Assembly (NCBI RefSeq): GCF_008641065.1
Contig: NZ_VTRS01000003.1
Location: 124,001 to 188,000 of the forward strand
Source of the DNA: Rhabdaerophilum calidifontis
GTDB taxonomy: Bacteria; Pseudomonadota; Alphaproteobacteria; Rhizobiales; Beijerinckiaceae
Direction: 5' to 3'
Length of the DNA: 64,000 nt
The first letter of the stretch is position 1, and the number at the start of each line of letters is the position of its first letter. Position numbers and translations under genes: made by a program. The notes below the pieces were generated by a model. The model did not search any database, was not told the DNA's origin, and was given only the letters and a program-made list of their open reading frames with translations. Positions 48,326 through 59,043 of the stretch are shown one piece after another.

Positions 48326-48787
48326 AAGGCTCCGCCGCGCCAACGCATCCGCCCGCGCCTCGAAGGCTTCGGCCATCTTGCGGAACACCTTCTCGAACAC
48401 CGCCCCGGCGAGCATCTGGAAGGTGCGGCTCCTGAACTCGTAATCGATGAAGAAGCGCACATCTGAGCCCGGCGCGCCATCGGCGCGCGGCAGGAAGGTC
48501 CAGCGATTTTCCAGATGCCGGAACGGCCCGTCGACATATTCGACCGCGATCCGCAAGCGCGGCCGATCGATGGTCACGCGGGTGGTGAAGGTCTCGCGGA
48601 TCATCTTGTAGCCGATCGTCATGTCGGCGATGAGCTGCGTCACCCCTTCGCCGCTCTCTGCGCGCCGGCGCACCGCGAGCCGCTCGCACATCGGCACGAA
48701 TTCGGGGTAGCGCTCGATATCGGCGACGAGATCGAACATGGTCTCGGCGGCATGCCGCACCGGACGCGTAGTCTCGAAGCGCGGCAT
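48317..48787 (-). CDS. RatA/Coq10-like START-domain protein
   Basis: Small START-fold protein of 156 residues ([32 protein letters not shown], and [21 protein letters not shown] near the C-terminus). The family includes Coq10, a ubiquinone-binding helper of respiration, and E. coli RatA, described as a toxin that blocks ribosome subunit joining. In alphaproteobacteria the gene is usually near lipA, as here, and a role in quinone function is the more reasonable guess. No antitoxin-like partner is adjacent. Confidence 0.85.
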   Translation of the reverse strand: MPRFETTRPVRHAAETMFDLVADIERYPEFVPMCERLAVRRRAESGEGVTQLIADMTIGYKMIRETFTTRVTIDRPRLRIAVEYVDGPFRHLENRWTFLPRADGAPGSDVRFFIDYEFRSRTFQMLAGAVFEKVFRKMAEAFEARADALARRSLSG

Positions 48788-48880
48788 CAGCGCTCACCCC
48801 CTGCAGTCCGGCGGAATGCGCGTGCGCATGTCACCTTGCCCGCACCGGGGCGGCCCGGGAGCAGAACGCATGGCATCGAT

Positions 48881-49942
48881 TCAGCCTGCGAAACTGCCGG
48901 ACTTCGCCGCCCGCGCCGCCTTAAGCTTCGCGAAATCCTCGCCCGCATGGTGCGAGGATCGCGTGAGCGGCGAGGCCGAAACCATGAGGAACCCCTTGGT
49001 ATAGGCGATGGTCTCGTAGCCCTTGAATTCATCCGGCGGCACGAAGCGGATGATCGGATGATGCTTCTTCGTCGGCTGGAGATATTGGCCGATCGTGAGG
49101 AAATCGACATCCGCCGAGCGCAGATCGTCCATCAATTGCAACACCTCGTTCCGCTCCTCGCCGAGCCCGACCATGATGCCGGACTTGGTGAAGATGGTCG
49201 GGTCCAGTTCCTTCACGCGCTGGAGAAGGCGGATGGAGTGGAAATAGCGCGCGCCGGGGCGAACCTTGAGGTATTTAGACGGCACGGTCTCGAGATTGTG
49301 GTTGAACACATCCGGCCGCGCGGCGACCACCACCTCGAGCGCCCCCTCCTTGCGCAGGAAATCCGGCGTCAGGATCTCGATCGTCGTTCCCGGCGCACGG
49401 GCACGGATCGCGCGGATGGTGCGCGCGAAATGCTCGGCACCGCCATCCTCGAGGTCATCCCGGTCCACCGAGGTCACGACGACATGCCTGAGCCCGAGCT
49501 TCGCCGTCGCGGTGGCGACGTAATCCGGCTCGTTGGCATCGAGCGCGCCGGGCAGCCCGGTCTTGACATTGCAGAAGGCGCAGGCCCGCGTGCAGGTATC
49601 GCCCATGATCATGAAGGTGGCGTGCTTCTTGTCCCAGCACTCGCCGATATTCGGGCAGCCGGCCTCCTCGCACACCGTGACAAGGCCGTTCTCCTTGACG
49701 ATGCCATGCGTCTCCCGCCAGCCGGGCGTGCCCGGCGCGCGAACGCGGATCCAGTCCGGCTTGCGCTGGATCGGGTTGTCCGGCCGATGCGCCTTCTCGG
49801 GATGGCGGAGTTCCGGCGGCGGCACGGGCAGCCGGGATTCGGCCTCGGCCGCGATCGCGGCGACGCGTGCCGCCCCTTCCGGCGAATGGACGCTGCCGCG
49901 CGTTTTCCGCGGATCCTTGTTGAGGAAATCGATCGTCGCCAT
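48881..49942 (-). CDS. lipA: Lipoyl synthase
   Basis: Radical-SAM enzyme that inserts two sulfurs into protein-bound octanoate to make lipoate, needed by the pyruvate dehydrogenase genes next door. The 353 residues from ATG 49942 have the auxiliary-cluster motif [13 protein letters not shown] and the radical-SAM motif CTRACAFC, then [15 protein letters not shown] and [11 protein letters not shown]. The C-terminal motif that supplies a serine ligand reads [14 protein letters not shown] is usual, so the serine is kept but the Tyr is His. The longer upstream frame is not family-like. lipB is not in the window. Confidence 0.95.
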   Translation of the reverse strand: MATIDFLNKDPRKTRGSVHSPEGAARVAAIAAEAESRLPVPPPELRHPEKAHRPDNPIQRKPDWIRVRAPGTPGWRETHGIVKENGLVTVCEEAGCPNIGECWDKKHATFMIMGDTCTRACAFCNVKTGLPGALDANEPDYVATATAKLGLRHVVVTSVDRDDLEDGGAEHFARTIRAIRARAPGTTIEILTPDFLRKEGALEVVVAARPDVFNHNLETVPSKYLKVRPGARYFHSIRLLQRVKELDPTIFTKSGIMVGLGEERNEVLQLMDDLRSADVDFLTIGQYLQPTKKHHPIIRFVPPDEFKGYETIAYTKGFLMVSASPLTRSSHHAGEDFAKLKAARAAKSGSFAG

Positions 49943-50001
49943 GGGCCCTCGCGCTTCTTGAGCGTCAGTTACGGCCCGCAGCCCGCGCTGGCAAGCGCCG
50001 G

Positions 50002-50035
50002 CGCGCATGCCCTCCCTGACGCTCCCGCATGCGCG
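50002..50035. terminator. Perfect 9-bp hairpin between the GlsB-like gene and lipA
   Basis: CGCGCATGC (50002-50010) and GCATGCGCG (50027-50035) form a perfect stem with a 16-base loop. It follows the stop of the small membrane protein gene by 31 bp and lies 59 bp before lipA, both on the minus strand. It could end the upstream transcript or structure the lipA leader. No T-run is seen. Confidence 0.4.
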
Positions 50036-50066
50036 GGGCCGGCGCCGGCCCACACGGCGCCGACGC

Positions 50067-50318
50067 TCAGCGCCCGAGGAACCGCCCGGCGATGATCACG
50101 ATCACGCCGCCGATGATGGCGGCCAGCAGCGAGTGCAGGAACGGCCCGCCGAGCCGCAGGCCGAGCGCGCCGAGCAGGTAATGCCCGACCACGGCGCCCA
50201 CGAGGCCGACGACGACGTTGCGGATGATGCCGCCGGACCCGCCGACGATCAGGCTCGCCAGCCAGCCGGCGATGCCACCGAGCACGAGCGTTATGATGAT
50301 GGGGGGAATTCCGGGCAT
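50067..50318 (-). CDS. GlsB/YeaQ/YmgE-family small membrane protein
   Basis: Glycine-rich inner-membrane protein of 83 residues with three predicted helices ([21 protein letters not shown], the [19 protein letters not shown] segment, and a last one ending [12 protein letters not shown]). This family, once called transglycosylase-associated, is often stress-induced; its biochemical role is unknown. The ATG at 50318 is preceded by AGGAGACCC. It sits alone between lipA and the small secreted-protein gene. Confidence 0.88.
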   Translation of the reverse strand: MPGIPPIIITLVLGGIAGWLASLIVGGSGGIIRNVVVGLVGAVVGHYLLGALGLRLGGPFLHSLLAAIIGGVIVIIAGRFLGR

Positions 50319-50401
50319 CGGTCGGGTCTCCTGTGGCCGTGTCGGAGCACCTCGCCCCGCGCCGAGCATATCATGCCACCGGACGCGCGGCGATCAATCC
50401 G

Positions 50402-50728
50402 TCACGGCGCGTTGGGCTCGGAAATCTCGGCCTTCCCGCTCCTTTTGTCGTAGAGGCAATAGAGGGTCGCGGCGGCGTTCTGCATATGCGGCTGCGGGTA
50501 GCGGCCGGTGACGATGCGAAGCACGGCGCCCTCGAAGGGAATCGCCGCTTGCGCCTTGGCCTGCCGGAGCTTCGCGGCCTTGAGGCAGGCGGCTTCGGAC
50601 TTCTGCCACGATTCCTGCCAGGAATCGGGGCTCGAAGCCATCGCCGCCCCCAGAATCGGGCTCATGATCGGGATGATGGCCGCGAGAGCGGCCCCCGCCA
50701 GACGGCGGATCATGCCTCGATCACGCAT
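50402..50728 (-). CDS. Small secreted protein of unknown function
   Basis: Not recognised. About 108 residues if translation starts at ATG 50728, which overlaps the lpd stop; an ATG at 50713 is also possible. A signal peptide (MIRRLAGAALAAIIPIMSP...GAAMA) precedes a short mature part with two Cys (EAACLKAAKLRQAK and ATLYCLYDK) that could form a disulfide. GAVLRIVTGRYPQPH is a distinctive middle motif. Its overlap with lpd suggests coexpression with pyruvate dehydrogenase. The frame has the codon bias of its neighbours, and I think it is real. Confidence 0.65.
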   Translation of the reverse strand: MRDRGMIRRLAGAALAAIIPIMSPILGAAMASSPDSWQESWQKSEAACLKAAKLRQAKAQAAIPFEGAVLRIVTGRYPQPHMQNAAATLYCLYDKRSGKAEISEPNAP

Positions 50729-52160
50729 TGAGCGCCTTGCCATAGGCGTCGAGCACGCTCTCCTTCATCATCTCCGACAGCGTCGGATGCGGGAAGACCA
50801 CATGCATCAGGTCTTCCTCAGTCGTCTCGAGATTCATCGCGACGACGAAGCCCTGGATCAGTTCGGTCACCTCCGCCCCGACCATATGCGCGCCGAGAAG
50901 CTGGCCGGTCTTCGCGTCGAACACGGTCTTGACGAGGCCGTTATCCTCCCCGAGCGCGATCGCCTTGCCGTTGGCGCCGAAGGAGAACCGCCCGACCCTG
51001 ACCTCGCGCCCGCCCTCCTTCGCCCTGGCCTCCGTGAGGCCGACGCTCGCCACCTGCGGATGGCAATAGGTGCAGCCGGGGATCTTCGCCTTGTCCATCG
51101 GGTGGGGATGCAGGCCCTTGATGGCTTCCACGCAGATCACGCCTTCATGCTCGGCCTTGTGCGCGAGCATCGGCGGGCCGGCGACATCGCCGATGGCGTA
51201 AAGACCCGGCACGTTCGTGCGACCATAGCCGTCGATCACGATACAGCCTCTCTCTGTCTTGACCCCCAGGGATTCGAGGCCAAGGCCCTCGATATTCCCG
51301 ACGACCCCGACCGCCGAGATCATCCGCTCGGCGGTGATCTCTTGGCTCGCGCCCTTGTCGTCCTCCACAAGGGCGGTGACGCTGTCGGCGCCCTTCGTGA
51401 CCTTGGTCACCTTGGTCGAGGTGAGGATCCTCATCCCCTGTTTCTCGAACGATTTACGGGCGATGGCGGCGATTTCCGCGTCCTCCACCGGCATCACCTG
51501 CCCCATCACCTCGACGACCGTCACCTCGCAGCCCATGGTGCGGTAGAAGGAGGCGAACTCGATGCCGATGGCACCGGACCCCATTACGATCAGCGATTTC
51601 GGCATGGCGGGCGGCACCATGGCCTCGAAATAGGTCCAGATCAGCTTGCCGTCCGGTTCGATCCCCGGCAGCACGCGCGGGCGCGCGCCGGTCGCGATGA
51701 TGATGTGCTTGGCGGAATAGGTGCCCGCGCCTTTCGTGCCTTTCGGCGCGGGGTGCTGCGGCTCCATCGCCTTTTTTGTCGGCGCCCCCACCACGATCTC
51801 GCCCGGCCCGGTGAGCCTGCCCTCGCCCCAGATCACGTCGATCTTGTTCTTCTTCATCAGGAACCCGACGCCGCCATTGAGCCGCCCGGAAACCCCGCGC
51901 GAACGCTTGACGACATCGGCCGGATTGTAGGTCATCCGGCCTTCGAGCGTGAGGCCGTAATCCTTTGCGTGATTGGCGAAATGGTAGATCTCGGCCGTGC
52001 GCAGCAGCGCCTTGGTCGGAATGCAGCCCCAGTTGAGGCAGATGCCGCCCAGATGCTCGCGTTCGACGATGCCGACCTTGAAGCCGAGCTGCGCGGCCCG
52101 GATCGCGGCGACATAGCCGCCGGGCCCGGAGCCGATGATGATGATGTCATAGGCGGACAT
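50721..52160 (-). CDS. lpdA: Dihydrolipoyl dehydrogenase (E3)
   Basis: FAD enzyme that reoxidises dihydrolipoyl groups of the pyruvate dehydrogenase complex and reduces NAD+. The 479 residues contain the N-terminal FAD fold (IIIIGSGPGGYVAAIRAAQLG), the redox-active pair GGICLNWGCIPTK, a NAD-binding GSGAIGIEFASFY, and GLYAIGDVAGPPMLAHKAEHEG. The C-terminal dimer domain carries the catalytic His-Glu in FPHPTLSE. It is the E3 gene of the pdh region, separated from pdhC by two small genes on the same strand. Confidence 0.96.
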   Translation of the reverse strand: MSAYDIIIIGSGPGGYVAAIRAAQLGFKVGIVEREHLGGICLNWGCIPTKALLRTAEIYHFANHAKDYGLTLEGRMTYNPADVVKRSRGVSGRLNGGVGFLMKKNKIDVIWGEGRLTGPGEIVVGAPTKKAMEPQHPAPKGTKGAGTYSAKHIIIATGARPRVLPGIEPDGKLIWTYFEAMVPPAMPKSLIVMGSGAIGIEFASFYRTMGCEVTVVEVMGQVMPVEDAEIAAIARKSFEKQGMRILTSTKVTKVTKGADSVTALVEDDKGASQEITAERMISAVGVVGNIEGLGLESLGVKTERGCIVIDGYGRTNVPGLYAIGDVAGPPMLAHKAEHEGVICVEAIKGLHPHPMDKAKIPGCTYCHPQVASVGLTEARAKEGGREVRVGRFSFGANGKAIALGEDNGLVKTVFDAKTGQLLGAHMVGAEVTELIQGFVVAMNLETTEEDLMHVVFPHPTLSEMMKESVLDAYGKALNA

Positions 52161-52196
52161 GACCTTCCGTTCCTCTCCTGGCCATGCCCGGCCGCA

Positions 52197-52433
52197 TCAG
52201 GCGGTGAGAATGGCGTAAATCTGGTCCTTCAAGCGCAGGCGGCGCTTGCGCAGCTCGTCCATGGCGAGGTCTTCGACCGGCTCGACCCGCGTCTCGGCGC
52301 GGTGCACGGCGCGGTTGACCTCGTGATACTCCGCCGCGAGCCTCGCGAAATGCGCGTCCGAGACCTTGAGCGCGCTGATCCTGGCGGCGAATTCGGGAAA
52401 TTCCGCGTTGAGTTCGTGCGGCGTGTGGCTCAT
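52197..52433 (-). CDS. YdcH/DUF465-family small protein
   Basis: Acidic and basic helical protein of 78 residues (MSHTPHELNAEFPEFAAR; C-terminal ELRKRRLRLKDQIYAIL). DUF465 proteins form a helical hairpin; their function is not known. The ATG at 52433 gives the family N-terminus, and the upstream open frame is discarded. It lies between the SGNH hydrolase and lpd, all on one strand with short gaps, so it is probably part of the pdh transcript. Confidence 0.87.
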   Translation of the reverse strand: MSHTPHELNAEFPEFAARISALKVSDAHFARLAAEYHEVNRAVHRAETRVEPVEDLAMDELRKRRLRLKDQIYAILTA

Positions 52434-52498
52434 GCCCCTCTCCTTCGTTTGGGTGATGCCACGCTGGACCGCCTCGCCCCTCCTCTCCTTGATCGTCG

Positions 52499-53146
52499 TC
52501 AATCCGCAAGCAGCGCGCGTACGATGGGCACCAAAGCCGTGCCGATCGCGCGCGTATTCGCGGCGTCGAGATGCACGCCGTCGAACGGCGACGCGCTCGC
52601 GACCTGCCCCGCATCGAAGAAGGCGCAGCTCATCTCCGCCGCCAGCGCCTCGTAATACCCCGCGAGCTTGCGCGATTCCGCGATGCCGCCCGCGAACATC
52701 TCGGTGAAGAACGTATCGGCGGTCGCCACGATCGCCGGCGGGGCGACGATCAGCACCTTCGTGCCGGCGAAGCCCGGCAGGCGCGGCGAATGCTTCTGAA
52801 CGATCTCGACGCAGCGCTTCATGCCGAGGAAGGCGGCGCTCGCCGAGCCCGCCACCGCCGGCTTGAGATCATTGGTGCCGAGCAGCAGGATCGCGAGATG
52901 CACGGGGCGATGGCTGTGCAGGATGGTCGGCAGGATGCGCGCGCCGTTGCGGTCGCAATCCGCGACATGATCGTCATAGGCCGTGGTGCGGCCGCCGAGC
53001 CCCTCGGCGATCACCTCGAAGCCCGGCCCGAGCCCGGCGGCGAGCGCGCCCGGCCAGCGATCCGCCATCGCGTGGCGCGGCGGCCCGCCCGGCGCCGCGT
53101 TGGTGCCCCAGGTGAGGCTGTCGCCATAGGCGAGGATGGTTTTCAT
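52499..53146 (-). CDS. SGNH/GDSL-family hydrolase
   Basis: Esterase-type hydrolase of 215 residues. Block I AYGDSLTWGTN holds the nucleophilic Ser. Block II carries GLGGRTT with the oxyanion Gly. Block III is LLLGTNDLKP with the Asn. Block V is FDGVHLDAAN with the Asp-His pair, so the catalytic set is complete. No signal peptide is seen, so it acts in the cytosol. It lies 24 bp after pdhC within the pyruvate dehydrogenase gene run. A link to acyl or lipoyl ester turnover is only a guess. Confidence 0.9.
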   Translation of the reverse strand: MKTILAYGDSLTWGTNAAPGGPPRHAMADRWPGALAAGLGPGFEVIAEGLGGRTTAYDDHVADCDRNGARILPTILHSHRPVHLAILLLGTNDLKPAVAGSASAAFLGMKRCVEIVQKHSPRLPGFAGTKVLIVAPPAIVATADTFFTEMFAGGIAESRKLAGYYEALAAEMSCAFFDAGQVASASPFDGVHLDAANTRAIGTALVPIVRALLAD

Positions 53147-53170
53147 CGGATCGACCCCGACAGCGCCGGA

Positions 53171-54526
53171 TCAGACCAGCATCCCCATCGGGTTCTCGAT
53201 ATAGTTCTTGAACGCCGCGAGCAGTTCGGCGCCGAGCGCGCCATCGACCGCCCGATGATCGGTCGAGAGCGTGACGCTCATGACCGTGGCAATGGCGAGC
53301 GCGCCGTTCTTCACCACCGGCCGCTTCTCGCCCGCCCCCACGGCGAGGATCGTCGCGTGCGGAGGGTTGATGACGGCGGCGAAATCCTTCACCCCGAACA
53401 TGCCGAGATTGGAGACGGCGGTCGTGCCGCCCTGATATTCCTCGGGCTTGAGCTTGCGCGCCTTGGCGCGGGCGGCAAGATCCTTCATCTCGTTGGAGAT
53501 GGCGGAGAGCGTCTTGTGGCAGGCATCGCGGATCACCGGCGTGATCAGCCCGCCGGGGATGGAAACCGCCACCCCGACATCCGCATGCCTGTGCCGGAGC
53601 ATCGCGCCTTCGGTCCATGAGACATTGGCGTCCGGCACCGCGCGCAGCGCCATCGCCATTGCCTTGATCACCATGTCGTTGACCGAGAGTTTGTGGGCGG
53701 GCTTGCCGTCCTTCACCGGCGCGGCGGCGTTGATCTGCTCGCGGAGCGCCAGCAGCGCATCAAGTTCGCAATCGACCGTGAGATAGAAATGCGGGATCGT
53801 CGATTTCGATTCCTGCAGCCGCCGCGCGATGGTCTTGCGCATGCCATCGTGCGGGATCTCCTCGTAGGAGCCCTCTGCGTAAAGCTTCTTGACCTGCTCG
53901 TCGGACATCGCGGGCGCGGGTTTGGGCGCGGCCGCGGAGGCAGGCGCGGCTTGCGGCGCCGCAGCCCCCGGCATGGGAATGATCTTCGCACCGCCCCCCG
54001 ATTTCGCCGCCTCGACATCGGCCATCACCACCCGACCATGCGGGCCGGAGCCCTTCACGGCGGCGAGATCGATGCCGGCCTCCTTCGCGAGCCGCCGGGC
54101 GAGCGGCGAGGCGAAGGCGCGGGCGCCGGATGCGGCAGCGGGCATTGCCGCATCTCCGGCAACGGGAATGGCCGGGGCCGGCGGCGCAGCGACAGCCGCG
54201 GCGACCGGCGCCGGCGCGGGTTTCTGTTCAACCTTGGCCGGAGCCGGGGCCCCGCCCCCACCGGCGGCCGCCTTCACATCCTCGCCCTCGGCGGCGATGA
54301 TCCCGATCAGCGCGTTGACCGCGACATCCTGGCTGCCCTCCGGCACGACGATCTTCGCGAGGATCCCCTCATCGACCGCCTCGACCTCCATGGTCGCCTT
54401 GTCGGTCTCGATCTCGGCGATGACATCGCCGGACTTGATCTTGTCGCCTTCCTTCTTGAGCCATTTGGCGAGGTTGCCCTTCTCCATCGTGGGCGACAGC
54501 GCGGGCATCAGGATGTTGATGGGCAT
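53171..54526 (-). CDS. pdhC: Pyruvate dehydrogenase E2 (dihydrolipoamide acetyltransferase)
   Basis: Core of the pyruvate dehydrogenase complex; moves the acetyl group from lipoyl-lysine to CoA. The 451 residues comprise one lipoyl domain (Lys43 in ETDKATME), an Ala/Pro-rich linker, an E1/E3-binding domain at about 135-175 (ASPLARRLAKEAGIDL, GPHGRVVMADVEA), a second linker, and the catalytic domain (about 225-451) with the active-site His in STDHRAVDGALG. The lipoyl domain is close in sequence to that of PdhB. It lies 24 bp after pdhB. Confidence 0.96.
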   Translation of the reverse strand: MPINILMPALSPTMEKGNLAKWLKKEGDKIKSGDVIAEIETDKATMEVEAVDEGILAKIVVPEGSQDVAVNALIGIIAAEGEDVKAAAGGGGAPAPAKVEQKPAPAPVAAAVAAPPAPAIPVAGDAAMPAAASGARAFASPLARRLAKEAGIDLAAVKGSGPHGRVVMADVEAAKSGGGAKIIPMPGAAAPQAAPASAAAPKPAPAMSDEQVKKLYAEGSYEEIPHDGMRKTIARRLQESKSTIPHFYLTVDCELDALLALREQINAAAPVKDGKPAHKLSVNDMVIKAMAMALRAVPDANVSWTEGAMLRHRHADVGVAVSIPGGLITPVIRDACHKTLSAISNEMKDLAARAKARKLKPEEYQGGTTAVSNLGMFGVKDFAAVINPPHATILAVGAGEKRPVVKNGALAIATVMSVTLSTDHRAVDGALGAELLAAFKNYIENPMGMLV

Positions 54527-54550
54527 GGTGCGGGCTCCCTGTCCTGATGC

Positions 54551-55927
54551 TTAGCGGTAAAGAACGGCCTTCGCCGCCGCGACGACCTCGCCGACATTCG
54601 GCAGCGCGAGCTTTTCGAGATTTGCGGCATAGGGCATCGGCACGTCCTTGCCGGTGACGCGTGCGACCGGCGCATCGAGATAATCGAACGCCTCCTCCAT
54701 GATGCGCATACCGATCTCGGCGGTGACGCCGGATTGCGGCCAGCCCTCCTCGATGGCGACGCAGCGATTGGTCTTCTGGATCGAACGCACGACCGTGGCG
54801 ACATCCATCGGGCGGATCGTGCGCAGGTCGATCACCTCCGCCTCGATCCCCTCGCCAGCCAGCGCATCTGCCGCCTTCATCGCGTAGGTCATGCCGATCC
54901 CGAACGAGACGAGGGTGACATGGCGCCCCGTGCGCACCACCTTGGCCTTGCCGATGGGGAGCACGAAATCATCGAGCTTCGGCACCTCGAAGCTCTGGCC
55001 GTAGAGGATCTCGTTCTCGAGGAAGACGATCGGGTTCGGGTCGCGGATCGCGGCCTTGAGCAGGCCCTTCGCATCCGAAGCCGACCAGGGCTGGATCACC
55101 TTGAGGCCGGGGATCTGCGAATACCAGGCCGCGTAATCCTGGCTGTGCTGCGCCGCCACGCGCGCCGCCGCGCCATTGGGGCCCCGGAACACGATCGGAC
55201 AGCCGAGCTGGCCGCCGGACATGTAGAGCGTCTTCGCCGCCGAATTGATGATGTGGTCGATCGCCTGCATGGCGAAGTTGAAGGTCATGAACTCGACGAC
55301 CGGCCGGAGCCCCGCCAGCGCCGCACCGACGCCGACGCCGGCGAAACCGTGCTCGGTGATCGGGGTGTCGATCACCCGACGCGCGCCGAATTCCTGCAGG
55401 AGCCCCTGCGTCACCTTGTAGGCGCCCTGATATTCCGCAACCTCCTCGCCCATGACGAAGACGGAATCGTCGCGCCGCATCTCCTCGGCCATGGCGTCGC
55501 GGAGCGCCTCGCGCACGGTGGTCTTGACCATTTCCGTACCGGCGGGGATTTCGCCCGAGGCATCGTAAGAGGGCGCCGCGCTGCGCGGCGCGGCGGGTAC
55601 GCTCGCGGCGGGAACAGGCACCGCGGCAGGCGCCGGTGCTGCGGCCTGGGCCGGCGCACCGCTCGAAGCGGCGGCGGCATCCTCACCCTCCCCGGCGATG
55701 ATGGCGATGCGGGTATTGACCGCAACATTCTCGGTGCCGTCGCCGATCAGGATCTTGGCGAGCACGCCCTCATCCACGGCTTCCACTTCCATGGTCGCCT
55801 TGTCGGTCTCGATCTCGGCGATCACGTCGCCGGCCTTGATCCGGTCGCCCTCCTTCTTGAGCCATTTGGCAAGCGTTCCGCTTTCCATGGTGGGAGACAG
55901 GGCGGGCATCAGGACATCGATCGGCAT
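54551..55927 (-). CDS. pdhB: Pyruvate dehydrogenase E1 beta subunit with an N-terminal lipoyl domain
   Basis: Beta chain of the thiamine-dependent E1, which decarboxylates pyruvate. The 458 residues have an additional N-terminal lipoyl domain (about 1-80, Lys43 in ETDKATME) and an Ala/Pro-rich linker. The transketolase-type beta domain follows ([54 protein letters not shown]) with a C-terminal domain ([11 protein letters not shown]). Lipoyl-bearing E1 beta is characteristic of many alphaproteobacteria. It follows pdhA after 39 bp. Confidence 0.96.
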   Translation of the reverse strand: MPIDVLMPALSPTMESGTLAKWLKKEGDRIKAGDVIAEIETDKATMEVEAVDEGVLAKILIGDGTENVAVNTRIAIIAGEGEDAAAASSGAPAQAAAPAPAAVPVPAASVPAAPRSAAPSYDASGEIPAGTEMVKTTVREALRDAMAEEMRRDDSVFVMGEEVAEYQGAYKVTQGLLQEFGARRVIDTPITEHGFAGVGVGAALAGLRPVVEFMTFNFAMQAIDHIINSAAKTLYMSGGQLGCPIVFRGPNGAAARVAAQHSQDYAAWYSQIPGLKVIQPWSASDAKGLLKAAIRDPNPIVFLENEILYGQSFEVPKLDDFVLPIGKAKVVRTGRHVTLVSFGIGMTYAMKAADALAGEGIEAEVIDLRTIRPMDVATVVRSIQKTNRCVAIEEGWPQSGVTAEIGMRIMEEAFDYLDAPVARVTGKDVPMPYAANLEKLALPNVGEVVAAAKAVLYR

Positions 55928-55966
55928 GGTGCAATCCGTCAGCAGGAGAAAACGAGGGGCGAGGCG

Positions 55967-57046
55967 TCAGCGCACGATATCGGTCCAGAGCTCGGACGCG
56001 TCCGGCTCGGGATCGACGGTTGCGAATTCCGCGCTCTCGTTGACGATGACGCGCACCTCGGCGTCGATCTTCTTGATCTCGTCCTCCGGGACCCGATGCG
56101 TGCCGAGCAGGCGGCCGCGCACCTGCTCGATCGGATCATGCTCGTTCTTCATCCGCTCGACCTCGTCCTTGGTCCGGTATTTCGCCGGGTCGGACATCGA
56201 ATGGCCGCGATAGCGGTAGGTCTGCATTTCGAGGATGTAGGGGCCCTTGCCGGCGCGGGCGAACGCGATCGCCCGGCTGCCGGCCTCGTGGACCGCCTGA
56301 ACATCCATGCCGTCGACCTGCTCGCCGGGAATGTTGAAGGAAACGCCGCGCTTCGAGAAATCGGTCTGCGCCGAGGCACGCGTCACCGCCGTGCCCATCG
56401 CGTAGCGGTTGTTCTCGATGATATAGACGGCGGGCAGCGACCAAAGCTCCGCCATGTTGAAGCTCTCGTAGACCTGGCCCTGGTTCGCGGCGCCGTCGCC
56501 GAAATAGACGAGGCTCACCGCGCCGTTGTCGCGGTAGCGGTTGGCGAAGGCGAGGCCGGTGCCGAGGCTGACCTGCGCGCCGACGATGCCGTGCCCGCCG
56601 AAGAACTGCTTCTCGATCGAGAACATGTGCATCGAGCCGCCCTTCCCCTTGGAATAGCCGCCCCGGCGCCCGGTGAGTTCCGCCATCACGCCCTTGGCAT
56701 CCATGCCGCAGGCGAGCATGTGTCCGTGATCGCGATAGCCGGTGATGACCTGATCGCCCGGCTGCGTCGCCATCTGCATGCCGACGACGACCGCTTCCTG
56801 GCCGATGTAAAGGTGACAGAAGCCCCCGATCAGCCCCATGCCGTAGAGCTGGCCCGCCTTCTCCTCGAAGCGGCGGATCATCAGCATCTCGCGATAGGCG
56901 AGAAGGTCCTGCTCGCGGGTGAAGGGTTTCGGTCCGTGGGAGGAGGCCGACCCGTTGGCGGCGGCCTTCGCCGCCATGGCCTTCGCAGCGGGGGCTGCGC
57001 CCGCCACCTTTGCCGTGCTCGCGCTCTGGGCCGCTTTGGGAGCCAT
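55967..57046 (-). CDS. pdhA: Pyruvate dehydrogenase E1 alpha subunit
   Basis: Alpha chain of E1 of the pyruvate dehydrogenase complex, which feeds acetyl-CoA to the TCA cycle. The 359 residues begin with an Ala/Lys-rich tail of about 40 residues, then MLMIRRFEEKAGQLYGMG, the GYRDHGHMLACG region and the thiamine diphosphate motif (GDGAANQGQVYES to IENN). The regulatory loop YRYRGHSMSDP is also present. First gene of the pdhA-B-C-SGNH-DUF465-lpd run. The 248-bp gap upstream has A+T-rich parts near 57200 and probably holds the promoter; I see no gene in it. Confidence 0.96.
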   Translation of the reverse strand: MAPKAAQSASTAKVAGAAPAAKAMAAKAAANGSASSHGPKPFTREQDLLAYREMLMIRRFEEKAGQLYGMGLIGGFCHLYIGQEAVVVGMQMATQPGDQVITGYRDHGHMLACGMDAKGVMAELTGRRGGYSKGKGGSMHMFSIEKQFFGGHGIVGAQVSLGTGLAFANRYRDNGAVSLVYFGDGAANQGQVYESFNMAELWSLPAVYIIENNRYAMGTAVTRASAQTDFSKRGVSFNIPGEQVDGMDVQAVHEAGSRAIAFARAGKGPYILEMQTYRYRGHSMSDPAKYRTKDEVERMKNEHDPIEQVRGRLLGTHRVPEDEIKKIDAEVRVIVNESAEFATVDPEPDASELWTDIVR

Positions 57047-57294
57047 GATACCCTCGCCTTGCTTGTTTCACCCTGATCGCACGTGAACCGTGCTTATGCC
57101 TTGAGGCGGAAGCGTTCTGCCACAAACACCCCCCACAGGAAACCTGCCCCGCGGGCAACAGGTCAATGCCAAAAATGCATGGCAGCCCCGAAATCGTCGC
57201 GAATTATTGCATTGCACAATGGAAATGGGCCGTCCGGCCGCGTCCGTGAGCCGGCAAGCCATGCAGTGGGCGCAGAGCCCGCAGAGGATAGGAT

Positions 57295-57609
57295 TCAGCG
57301 GTCGAGCAGGATCACGACGTCGTTGGGATGCACGGTGTTGAGCATCGCGCGCTGGCGCTCGTCGAGCAGGTCACGGTCGATTTCCGGCCCGGAAAGCTGC
57401 GAGACTCGCCGTTCCCAGGCCTGCCGCTCGGCCCTGGCCTCGGCGATCTTCACGGCGATCGCCTCGGTGCGCGCCTTGGCCTCCGCCTTGGCGACGAGGC
57501 CGCGATCGCCGGTCTGCGCCGAGTGCATGAAATAGGCGGCGAAGCTCCAGGCGAGCCCGTGGAAGACGAACAGGAAGCCGATGCGGCGGCGGCGCGTGCG
57601 GATGATCAT
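57295..57609 (-). CDS. FtsB/DivIC-family septum formation initiator
   Basis: Small bitopic division protein expected to join FtsL and FtsQ in the divisome. The 104 residues have a short basic cytoplasmic start (MIIRTRRRRIG), one membrane helix (FLFVFHGLAWSFAAYFM), then a charged coiled coil (about 38-75) and the C-terminal LLDERQRAMLNTVHPNDVVILL typical of the alphaproteobacterial family. Its place between eno and pdhA is the conserved one in this order. Confidence 0.9.
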   Translation of the reverse strand: MIIRTRRRRIGFLFVFHGLAWSFAAYFMHSAQTGDRGLVAKAEAKARTEAIAVKIAEARAERQAWERRVSQLSGPEIDRDLLDERQRAMLNTVHPNDVVILLDR

Positions 57610-57683
57610 GGATCAAGTTTCGCCGCACGCGGTTAAGGAAGGGTAGAGACGGCGGGGGCGACCAAATCCGCCGCCGTCTGGCC

Positions 57684-58994
<1,311 letters not shown>

Positions 58995-59043
58995 TTAGAT
59001 GCGCCGCTTCCTAGACGGAAAGTTCGCCGAGGGGAATGCCGCC

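Noticed and set aside
48317-48787. RatA-type toxin-antitoxin module
   Set aside because: The START-fold protein has no adjacent antitoxin and sits in the usual Coq10-like position near lipA; a quinone role is more likely.
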